Positions 25,067 to 30,939 of a stretch of 32,367 nt of DNA are shown here, in pieces. The notes beneath the pieces are model-generated. The model was given only the letters and a program-made list of their open reading frames with translations, made no database searches and was not told the origin of the DNA. Each line of letters begins with the position of its first letter. Within the stretch, counting starts at the first letter, position 1. The translations under genes and the position numbers were made by a program. The stretch is taken from the NCBI GenBank assembly GCA_945866215.1, contig CAMBGQ010000019.1, positions 1-32,367 of the forward strand. The letters are read 5' to 3'. Origin of the DNA: Opitutus sp. GAS368 (GTDB lineage Bacteria > Verrucomicrobiota > Verrucomicrobiia > Opitutales > UBA953).

Positions 25067-26338
25067 ATGCTGCTCCCCCTGCTCCTGTTGGCTGCGATTC
25101 CGCCGACGATTTCCGACGAGGCAAAGGTCCCGCCGTATACGCTGCCTGATCCGTTGGTGTGCGCCGACGGGCGTAAGGTGACCGACGCCAAGATGTGGAA
25201 CGAGGTCCGTCGTCCGGAGGTCTTCCGGCTCGTTGAGGAGAACATGTTCGGCCGCACGCCGGATACCTCGAAACTGCAGGCCGATGCTGTGGTCGAGGTC
25301 CGCGAGCAGTCCAAGGACGCTTTCGGTGGCAAGGCCACCCGCACGCAGTTTCAAGTCTGGCCGGTGGGCAAGAAAGGTCCGTCGTTCGATATGCTGCTCT
25401 ACGTGCCCAATGCGGCGAAGCGTCCGGCTCCGGTCTTCGTTGGGCTTAACTTCGGCAGTAACCACACCACCACGGAAGATCCGGCGGTCTTCCCGACATT
25501 GAGTTGGGTCTCCAAGCAGTGGGCCTTAAAAGGCACCACGCAGGCGGATCTTGCCTTACGCGGTGGGCAAGCCGCGCGGTGGGAGTTCGAAGCGCTGATC
25601 GACCGCGGCTATGCTTCGGCCACCGCGTACTACGGTGATTTTGAGCCTGATCACCCTGAAGGATGGAAGGCTGGTTTCCGGGCGGCAATCTCGCCAGATG
25701 GCGTGAACACCCAATGGAAAGACGGCGAATGGGGAGCCATCGGCTGCTGGGCTTGGGGTCTGTCACGCATGCTCGATGTCCTGGGGAAGGTGTCCTCCGT
25801 CGATGCCCAGCGCGCCGCGGTCCACGGTCATTCGCGCCTTGGCAAGGCGTCGCTCTGGGCCGGTGCGCAGGACCAGCGCTTCGCATTCGTGATCTCCAAT
25901 AACTCGGGCTGCGGTGGCGCCGCGCTCAACAAGCGACTCTTCGGCGAGACCGTCGGCGTGATCAGTGGCCATTACAAAGGCCGCGGCTTTCCGCATTGGT
26001 TTACGGCGCGCTTCGAGACCTTCTCGGAAAAAGAAGACCAGCTACCGCTCGATGCGCATTACCTGCTCGCGCTGAGCGCCCCGCGTCCGCTCTACGTCGC
26101 CAGCGCTTCGGAGGATAGCTGGGCCGATCCCCTCGGCGAGTTCCTCGGTGCCGTGCATGCGGATCCAGTCTATCGCATGCTCGGCCAGCCGGGTCTCGGT
26201 ACTCGAGTCCAGCCGCCCGTCAGCCAGCCTGTCGGCCGGACCATCGGCTACCATCTTCGTCCGGGTAAGCACGACATCCTGCTCGAGGACTGGAAGAACT
26301 ACGCTGATTTCGCCGACCGCGTGATGTTGGCCAAGTAA
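25067..26338 (+). CDS. CE15-like glucuronoyl esterase, exported
   Basis: 423 residues. A short hydrophobic signal (MLLPLLLLAAIPP) with no positive charge begins the protein. The body has the bacterial CE15 pattern: VFVGLNFGSNH, DRGYASATAYYGDFEPDHPEG, GAIGCWAWGLSRMLDVL, VHGHSRLGKASLWAGAQDQRFA with nucleophile Ser256, NNSGCGGAALNKR, PLDAHYLLALSAPRPLYVASASEDSWADP and the catalytic His in RPGKHDILLEDW. CE15 enzymes cleave esters between lignin alcohols and glucuronic acid of xylan, though some members act on other uronate esters. This fits the polysaccharide-oriented neighbourhood. The start is set by the stop codons ahead of it. An unusual perfect hairpin stands directly before the ATG. Confidence 0.87.
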   Translation: MLLPLLLLAAIPPTISDEAKVPPYTLPDPLVCADGRKVTDAKMWNEVRRPEVFRLVEENMFGRTPDTSKLQADAVVEVREQSKDAFGGKATRTQFQVWPVGKKGPSFDMLLYVPNAAKRPAPVFVGLNFGSNHTTTEDPAVFPTLSWVSKQWALKGTTQADLALRGGQAARWEFEALIDRGYASATAYYGDFEPDHPEGWKAGFRAAISPDGVNTQWKDGEWGAIGCWAWGLSRMLDVLGKVSSVDAQRAAVHGHSRLGKASLWAGAQDQRFAFVISNNSGCGGAALNKRLFGETVGVISGHYKGRGFPHWFTARFETFSEKEDQLPLDAHYLLALSAPRPLYVASASEDSWADPLGEFLGAVHADPVYRMLGQPGLGTRVQPPVSQPVGRTIGYHLRPGKHDILLEDWKNYADFADRVMLAK

Positions 26339-26351
26339 GGCGATACGGGGA

Positions 26352-26367
26352 AGGGTTGACTAACCCT
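26352..26367. terminator. Small hairpin between the CE15-like gene and tRNA-Arg
   Basis: AGGGTT-gact-AACCCT, a perfect 6-bp stem 13 nt after the stop codon, without a T run. It may be a weak terminator. Confidence 0.4.
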
Positions 26368-26393
26368 CAATTACGGCAGAGTTAAAACCTCAC

Positions 26394-26468
26394 GCTCCTG
26401 TATTTCAATGGATAGAATGCTGGCCTCCGAAGCCGGCGATTTGGGTTCGACTCCCAACGGGAGCACCA
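26394..26468 (+). tRNA. tRNA-Arg (CCG anticodon)
   Basis: 75 nt. The acceptor GCTCCTG pairs with CGGGAGC (one G-T pair). The anticodon stem CTGGC/GCCGG encloses loop CTCCGAA with anticodon CCG. T-arm GTTCGACTC and encoded CCA are present. It decodes CGG, a useful codon in a GC-rich genome. Confidence 0.95.
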
Positions 26469-26507
26469 CTTTTGGGCGAGCTTAGCCCGCCAGGGACAGG
26501 GGCAGGG

Positions 26508-26631
26508 GTAGGGATGCGATTGCCATCGCATCCGTTCGACTCCGAGGCCGGAAGTCGTCGGCCCTTGGCTAGCCTCGGTTGATGTCTTGGCGTACCGGTT
26601 CAAACGGACGTGATGGCAATCACGTCCCTAC
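26508..26631. repeat. REP-like doublet 1 (inverted GTAG-footed hairpins)
   Basis: Left unit: GTAG, then a 9-bp stem beginning GGATGCGAT with loop TGCC (26508-26533). Right unit: the same layout on the other strand (26606-26631), stem GGACGTGAT. The two stems differ at two positions and both differences are compensated in the opposite arm, so base pairing is conserved. The 72-bp spacer holds a CCGAGGC/GCCTCGG inverted repeat. A G-rich tract (26493-26513) runs into the left foot. The right end lies 3 bp from the MFS stop codon. Confidence 0.85.
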
Positions 26632-26634
26632 CTT

Positions 26635-27894
26635 TTAAGCCCTCTCTTCCTGCTCTCCCGTCACCTTACTGCCGACGGTGAGCATGACGATGAAGCCGAT
26701 GATGGCGTAGCAGATTGACGAACCGAGCAGCACGTTACGCAGTTGGAAGAGGTCGGTCATCCAGCCCATGATGATGGCGGCGAAGGGGAGGAAGCCGAAG
26801 AAGCTCAGGCCGGCGACGGCGGAGACGCGGCCGCGCAGTTCGGCGGGCGAACGTTCCTGGACGATGGTATTGGCGAGGCCAACCAGCGTCGAGACGCCGA
26901 TCGCGAGGCAGACGAGCGAAGCGCCGGCCCAGACGAGGTCATTGGCTTGACTGAGGCTAACGAGCGCACCGCAGGCGAGGACCATGCCGGTGAGGATGGC
27001 GAGGCGGCGCAGGCTCGAGCGTAGGGCCATGATGAGGAGCGAGCCCGAGACCGACCCGAGGCCCGAGCACAGCATCAGCAGGCCCATCTGCTCGGGTGTG
27101 GCGCCCAGGTCGTTCCGCGCATAGAGCGGTAACAGCACGATGATGACGGGGAAGACGAACAGGGTGTTGGTGGCGAGCAGCGCGACCATCGCGAGGCTCG
27201 GCTTATCCTGGCGGACGTGGCGGAAGCCTTCGCCCGCACCGCCTTGGCGCTTCTGTTCTTCCTCGGCTGTACCCTGCGGCCGGCGCGGCAGCGTCGCTAA
27301 GGCGACCATCAGCGCCACGAAGGAAGCCGCATTCAGGTAGAAGGCCCATTCGGCGCCGTAGCGTCCGACGAGATAGCCCGCGGCGGCTGGGCCCACGAGA
27401 CGGGTAGCGTGGAAGAGCGCGCGGTCGATGGCGATGGCCTTGGCGACGTTTTCCTTGGCGACGAGTTCCGGGACGATCGCCGCGGCGGCAGGCATCTCGA
27501 AGGAGCTGGAGACGCCGAGCAGGGCCGCCGCCACGATCAGATGCCAAGTCTGCAGGGCGTCGTGGGCGATCAGCTGTCCGATCGCCAAGGCGAAGCCGAT
27601 CTGGGCGACCTGGCAGATTTGCAAGATGAGCCGTTTGTCATGGCGGTCAGCCAGCGCGCCGCCGAGACGAAAGAGCAGTAGCATCACCACGCCGCTGGCG
27701 AGATGCGGCGCTGCTTGCAGCAGGCCCTCGTATTTCTGGAGTCCATCCCGGACCACGACTTCGGTCATCACCCAGCCGAGGGCCATGCCCTGCATCCAGG
27801 TGCCCGTCATGGAGACTCCCTCGCCGACCATGTAGCGCGTGAACGGTCCGTTCGGGAAACGTTCAGCGTTAGGATTGGTGGAGGCGGAGGACAT
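26635..27894 (-). CDS. MFS transporter, EntS-like exporter family
   Basis: 419 residues from the ATG at 27894; the codon before it is TTG and offers no advantage. About 12 hydrophobic segments. MFS signatures are GGALADRHDKRLIL (the G-x-x-x-D-R-x-G-R-R-like loop after helix 2), RGRVSAVAGL in the second half, and long helices such as LIVAAALLGVSSSF. The pattern matches the MFS_3 enterobactin-exporter group, which moves siderophores or drugs outward by proton antiport. The central loop (TLPRRPQGTAEEEQKRQGGAG) is charged and cytoplasmic. The substrate is unknown. REP-like doublets stand at both ends of the gene: doublet 1 just after the stop and doublet 2 about 70 bp upstream. Confidence 0.88.
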   Translation of the reverse strand: MSSASTNPNAERFPNGPFTRYMVGEGVSMTGTWMQGMALGWVMTEVVVRDGLQKYEGLLQAAPHLASGVVMLLLFRLGGALADRHDKRLILQICQVAQIGFALAIGQLIAHDALQTWHLIVAAALLGVSSSFEMPAAAAIVPELVAKENVAKAIAIDRALFHATRLVGPAAAGYLVGRYGAEWAFYLNAASFVALMVALATLPRRPQGTAEEEQKRQGGAGEGFRHVRQDKPSLAMVALLATNTLFVFPVIIVLLPLYARNDLGATPEQMGLLMLCSGLGSVSGSLLIMALRSSLRRLAILTGMVLACGALVSLSQANDLVWAGASLVCLAIGVSTLVGLANTIVQERSPAELRGRVSAVAGLSFFGFLPFAAIIMGWMTDLFQLRNVLLGSSICYAIIGFIVMLTVGSKVTGEQEERA

Positions 27895-27965
27895 CAACGG
27901 GGCAAAGTTGGCGACAAAGCCTCAAAGTGCAAAGGGAATGGCTCGAACCAGATTATTGTGGCCCG

Positions 27966-28019
27966 GTAGGGCCGACCATCCTTGGTCGGCCGCGGTCGAG
28001 CAAGGATGCTCGACCCTAC
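27966..28019. repeat. REP-like doublet 2 (inverted GTAG-footed hairpins)
   Basis: Left unit: GTAG plus stem GGCCGACCA with loop TCCT (27966-27991). Right unit, on the other strand: GTAG plus stem GGTCGAGCA with the same loop (27994-28019). Two stem positions differ between the units and both are compensated. It is followed at once by two heptamers (CAACCGC, TCACCGC; 28021-28034), which recur beside doublet 3. Confidence 0.87.
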
Positions 28020-28043
28020 CCAACCGCTCACCGCTGACCCCGG

Positions 28044-28751
28044 TTACTTCTTATAGGCGGCTTCCGTCGCCTGCCAGGCGGCGTCGACGGCGGGCTTTAG
28101 CACGGAAGCGATGGCCTTGTAGCCTTCGGCGGCGGGATGGAGGTTGTCCTTCAGGTAGCTGCCGGGCTTGCCTTCACCGTTCGGGAGGTTGAGCGCGACG
28201 TTGATGTCCACATACCAGAGATTCTTTCCTTCCTTCACGATCTGCTCGAGCTGGCGGTTATACTCGTCGAGCAGGGGCCACTTGGCTTTACGTGAAGGTG
28301 CACGGGTGGTGGCGACGAAGACCACGGCGCAGTCCGGGTTCTCCTTGCGCAGACGGGCGAGGTATTCGCGGATGCGCGCGATGGGGGCTGCGACGGGGTC
28401 ACCGGAGTTGATGTCGTTACCGCCACACTGGAACACGACCACGCGCGGGTGGTAAGGTAGCGTGATGCGATCCATGTAGCCGAGGACCTCAGTCGTGAAG
28501 GAGCCACCGAAGCCGCGGTTGATCACCGGGTAGGGCTTCATCTCCTCGCCGACGTTCTTCCACATGCGCAGCGTGCTGGCACCCGTGAAGAGGAGGGCGT
28601 GTTGGGGCGGAGGGTTAGCCTGATCGGCGGCTTCGAAGGCGGTGATGTCCTTGGCCATACGCAGCGGCTGCTGGGCCAGGGGAATGTGGGGCTTGGTGAC
28701 GTCAGCCGCGAAGGCGGTGATGGCGAGAAGGCAGGTGAGGAGGGCTTTCAT
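28044..28751 (-). CDS. Exported SGNH/GDSL-type hydrolase
   Basis: 235 residues from the ATG at 28751; signal peptide MKALLTCLLAITAFA. SGNH blocks: ALLFTGASTLRMW (block I, GDS replaced by GAS, nucleophile Ser59), NRGFGGS (block II Gly), FQCGGNDINSGDP (block III Asn) and DNLHPAAEGY (block V Asp-x-x-His). It is expected to deacetylate or de-esterify carbohydrates in the periplasm, in line with other exported enzymes nearby. The ATG at 28826 would translate the hexamer and octamer repeats and is rejected. A hexamer tract precedes the true start by 7 nt. It ends close to doublet 2. Confidence 0.87.
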   Translation of the reverse strand: MKALLTCLLAITAFAADVTKPHIPLAQQPLRMAKDITAFEAADQANPPPQHALLFTGASTLRMWKNVGEEMKPYPVINRGFGGSFTTEVLGYMDRITLPYHPRVVVFQCGGNDINSGDPVAAPIARIREYLARLRKENPDCAVVFVATTRAPSRKAKWPLLDEYNRQLEQIVKEGKNLWYVDINVALNLPNGEGKPGSYLKDNLHPAAEGYKAIASVLKPAVDAAWQATEAAYKK

Positions 28752-28758
28752 ATTGAAA

Positions 28759-28777
28759 GGGTCGGGGTAGGGGTAGG
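28759..28777. repeat. Hexamer tract, G-rich on plus strand (copy D)
   Basis: G-runs GGG, GGGG, GGGG, GG separated by TC, TA and TA, which reads on the mRNA strand as C-rich CCCCTA-type units. It lies 7 nt upstream of the SGNH start codon. It is the fourth of four tracts placed at exported-protein starts. Confidence 0.8.
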
Positions 28778-28810
28778 AAAAGGCAGGGAGGGCGGGAGGG
28801 CAACAAAATG

Positions 28811-28874
28811 GAGGAAACGAGGACACGAGGGCACGAGGACAGGTGGACTCGAGGACACGAGGGCTGGAGGTATG
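28811..28874. repeat. Octamer tandem repeat (eight units)
   Basis: Period-8 units GAGGAAAC, GAGGACAC, GAGGGCAC, GAGGACAG, GTGGACTC, GAGGACAC, GAGGGCTG, GAGGTATG. Unit ends vary but GNGG is kept in every unit. It lies in the 394-bp gap between the SGNH and DUF5069 genes, which holds no gene. Confidence 0.8.
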
Positions 28875-28888
28875 AAAGCGAGGTTATG

Positions 28889-29073
28889 GCGGTTAGCGGA
28901 TAGCGGTTGGGGTAGCTGCATTTTTCGCCGCAGGGCGAAACCGGGTAGGGGCACGATTCATCGTGCACTCCGCAGGGGAGGGCGCGGCGTAGCCACGCCC
29001 CTACCTCGGGCCGCCCTGCGGCGGCCCAAATGTATCTTGTTTTTCTAACCGCTTACCGCCAACCGCTATCCGC
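28889..29073. repeat. Nested palindromic element around REP-like doublet 3
   Basis: Outer 16-bp perfect inverted repeat (28895-28910 and 29059-29074). The arms are themselves heptamer repeats: GCGGTTA, GCGGATA, GCGGTTG on the left; TAACCGC, TTACCGC, CAACCGC, TATCCGC on the right. Inside are a TTTCGCC-gcag-GGCGAAA hairpin (28923-28940), doublet 3 and a GGGCCGC/GCGGCCC hairpin (29008-29027). No gene is contained. Confidence 0.75.
28945..29004. repeat. REP-like doublet 3 (inverted GTAG-footed hairpins)
   Basis: Left unit: GTAG plus hairpin GCACGAT-tc-ATCGTGC (28945-28966). Right unit on the other strand: GTAG plus a 9-bp stem GGGCGTGGC with loop TAC and one G-T pair. It has the same architecture as doublets 1 and 2 but different stem sequences. 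Confidence 0.83.
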
Positions 29074-29145
29074 TCAGACCTATCTTGGGGTTTTGGCTTT
29101 CCTCTGCCATCTGTCCTCCGTCATCTTTTATCTAACCTTACTCCC

Positions 29146-29592
29146 ATGCCCCTCGTCCCTGGTCTCCTCAGCCCCTATGAAGCCGTCCGTGGTTTCGTGT
29201 ATCTCCCCCGCCTGGTCTCCAAGATCCGTCTGCACGCCGCCGGTCAGTTGCACGCGGATTTCGTAAACAACCTCGGCAAGGCCTTCGACGACCGTTGCTG
29301 CCAGTATCTCGGTATCCGGTATGACGACCTTCGCGTCTGGGTGCTGCAGAATCCGGCCGCGACGCCGGACGAGGTCCTTGCGTGGGCCGAAGCCAAGGGC
29401 CGCAAACTTTCCACAAACGAGATTGAGATCTGGAACGGCTTCATGACCAAGCGCGGTTGGCGCGACGAAGCCAACGAAGTGCTCGTCCGTCGCCTCAAGG
29501 AGAACGGCCTCACCCTCGAAGCGGGCGTGGACACGATGTTCGACTACATCGAGGTCGATGAAGGACGCTTGGCCCGAAAAGCGGCGCTTTAA
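29146..29592 (+). CDS. DUF5069 family protein
   Basis: 148 residues, probably cytoplasmic. It matches the DUF5069 pattern: SPYEAVRGFVYLPRLVSKIRLH near the N-terminus, LGKAFDDRCCQYLGI, the DEVLAWAEAKG helix, IEIWNGFMTKRGWRD and a C-terminal FDYIEVDEGR. The function of the family is unknown; it is widespread in Verrucomicrobiota and Planctomycetota as a short stand-alone gene. The ATG at 29146 follows a pyrimidine-rich leader without a Shine-Dalgarno sequence. It is separated by a long structured leader and its own -10 from the next pair of genes. Confidence 0.82.
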   Translation: MPLVPGLLSPYEAVRGFVYLPRLVSKIRLHAAGQLHADFVNNLGKAFDDRCCQYLGIRYDDLRVWVLQNPAATPDEVLAWAEAKGRKLSTNEIEIWNGFMTKRGWRDEANEVLVRRLKENGLTLEAGVDTMFDYIEVDEGRLARKAAL

Positions 29593-29614
29593 GGCAGGTT
29601 TGTGATAATAACCT

Positions 29615-29620
29615 TATAAT
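29615..29620 (+). promoter_or_regulatory. TATAAT -10 box before the holin-like gene, with structured leader
   Basis: A perfect TATAAT, but no convincing -35 at the right spacing. Between it and the ATG at 29771 lie about 150 nt without a gene, containing several short hairpins (TATCC/GGATA, CCCGTC/ACGGG and TCCCG/CGGGA). The gene therefore probably has a long structured 5' leader. Confidence 0.5.
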
Positions 29621-29770
29621 TTTGGGTTGAGAGGGGAGACGGTCGGCCCGAGGCTGAACCTCCCCTTTTCACGAACCGTATCCCTCCGGATACTCCTTCG
29701 CCTTGCGCCGTCTCCTCACATCAACGTCCCGTCCGACGGGTCCCGGCCTTCGGGTCGGGAAAGGCTGCGC

Positions 29771-30457
29771 ATGACCTTGGCGCTCACGCTAGCCCAGGCC
29801 GCGGCCGAGGGGGCTTCGGCCGAGGGCGTGGCGGTCGTCGCCAATAACTTCCAGGCCGCGCTGCAGGCCTTCAAGTCGGGTGGCTGGATTGTCGCGCTCA
29901 TCGGTGCCGCCGCCATGGTCGGACGTCTCCTCGTGGACGAAGCGGACGACGCCAGCTGGCAGCGTTCGCTCCGGCATGTCCTGGCCGCCGCGATCTTCGC
30001 GGTCATCGCCTATTTCCTCATGTTCCAGTGGGAGCTATCGTCGCTCAACAAGGCGATCATCCAAGGTCTTTGCGGCGCCGTCGCGCCGGAGCTCGTCGAC
30101 TGGATCACCTCCAGCATCCGCCGCCGGCTTGGTTTCAAGCACAAGCAGAACAAGCCCGCCTGGAAGAAGCTCTTCACGCGTCAGAAGAAACCTGCGCGTC
30201 GCCGCCGGTCCGCCGCGAAGCAGCCCAACCCGGCTCCGCCCAAACGGCTGCGAAAGGGACTGCGCCAACCGGTGGGCGCCAAGCCCCCAGCCAAGAAATC
30301 CTCTTCACGAGCGCTGGCCCAGGTCACTTCACCGAAGAAGCCCAAGGCCAAGCCAGTCACCCGGAAAGCGCCCACCAAGTCGGCCGCGTCGAAGCCGGTC
30401 GTGCCCAAGCCAACTTCGTCCAAGCCGGCCGAAGGCCAGGAACCCCTTAATCTTTAA
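29771..30457 (+). CDS. Holin-like (LydA-type) membrane protein with long basic tail
   Basis: 228 residues from the ATG at 29771. An upstream TTG at 29627 would translate the structured leader and is rejected. The N-terminal half has three hydrophobic segments: GWIVALIGAAAMVGRLLV, HVLAAAIFAVIAYFLMFQW and KAIIQGLCGAVAPELVDWI, separated by DEADDASWQRSLR. Topology and the G-A-x-x-x-R-L and G-x-x-G-P/A-E-L-x-D-x-I patterns resemble phage holins of the LydA group, but the match is by eye only. The C-terminal 100 residues are extremely rich in Lys, Arg, Pro and Ala (KKPARRRRSAAKQ, then repeated K-P and K-A dipeptides), like a histone-H1-type tail, which holins lack. It precedes the next gene by 12 bp. 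Either a domesticated phage holin or an unrelated membrane protein with a nucleic-acid- or polyanion-binding tail. Confidence 0.5.
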   Translation: MTLALTLAQAAAEGASAEGVAVVANNFQAALQAFKSGGWIVALIGAAAMVGRLLVDEADDASWQRSLRHVLAAAIFAVIAYFLMFQWELSSLNKAIIQGLCGAVAPELVDWITSSIRRRLGFKHKQNKPAWKKLFTRQKKPARRRRSAAKQPNPAPPKRLRKGLRQPVGAKPPAKKSSSRALAQVTSPKKPKAKPVTRKAPTKSAASKPVVPKPTSSKPAEGQEPLNL

Positions 30458-30469
30458 ACCCATACAATC

Positions 30470-30922
30470 ATGTGCGCCCAGCGTAACCGCGGTCAATCCG
30501 CCAAGAACAACCTCATTCAAGCCGAGATCGGCATCGTCGGCATGGCCGTAGTGACGCTGCTCGTCTCTCTCGCCGGCCTTTGGTTCAGCCATGAGCTTCG
30601 CGATACCACCCAGCGCGTGAAGGAGACGACCGTCAGCATCCAATCTTCCTTCGCGGCCTACAAAGGGGCGATGAAATCCGCCGAGACGGGAGTCGTGCTC
30701 TTCACCGACCAAGGCACGAAGTCGGATAACAAAAATGTCGAGGTGACCGCCACGGCGGCGACGACGGCCTTGGAAATCGCCGAACGCGACACCAAGGAGT
30801 CGGTGAAGCTGCTGGATCAGGTGCTCGAACTGCTGGCGACCTACGAAACCGTGACGGTCACCTTCGGTGCTTCGGCCTTCATCTTTGCCCTGTTCGTGGT
30901 AATCCGCCGCTTCCGGATCTGA
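30470..30922 (+). CDS. Two-helix membrane protein with extracytoplasmic coiled region, unknown
   Basis: 150 residues. A transmembrane segment near the N-terminus (IGIVGMAVVTLLVSLAGLWF) and another at the C-terminus (VTFGASAFIFALFVVI) enclose about 90 residues of helical, polar sequence (TTQRVKETTVSIQSSFAAY, TTALEIAERDTKESVKLLDQVLELL) likely outside the cytoplasm. Short basic ends on both sides support both termini being cytoplasmic. The layout resembles small membrane partners such as spanin-like or signalling subunits, but no family is recognised. It lies 12 bp after the holin-like gene and is probably its partner. Its TGA stop lies inside a hairpin shared with the convergent thiL gene. Confidence 0.6.
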   Translation: MCAQRNRGQSAKNNLIQAEIGIVGMAVVTLLVSLAGLWFSHELRDTTQRVKETTVSIQSSFAAYKGAMKSAETGVVLFTDQGTKSDNKNVEVTATAATTALEIAERDTKESVKLLDQVLELLATYETVTVTFGASAFIFALFVVIRRFRI

Positions 30923-30939
30923 GCGGCTCGTCCGCTCAG
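30919..30939. terminator. Shared hairpin holding both convergent stop codons
   Basis: CTGAGCGG and CCGCTCAG form a perfect 8-bp stem with a 5-nt loop. The plus-strand TGA (30920-30922) and the minus-strand TGA (30936-30938) fall at symmetric positions inside the stem. No T run is present on either side. Confidence 0.65.

Noticed and set aside
28702-28968. Small minus-strand frames with Ser/Cys/Pro/Arg/Val repeats
   Set aside because: Translation of the octamer array; no start context or homology.
26508-29004. CRISPR array
   Set aside because: Repeats are inverted pairs at irregular distances with variable stems; no equal spacers and no cas genes.
29593-29770. Known riboswitch in the leader of the holin-like gene
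   Set aside because: Several short hairpins, but no conserved core of a riboswitch class that I recognise.
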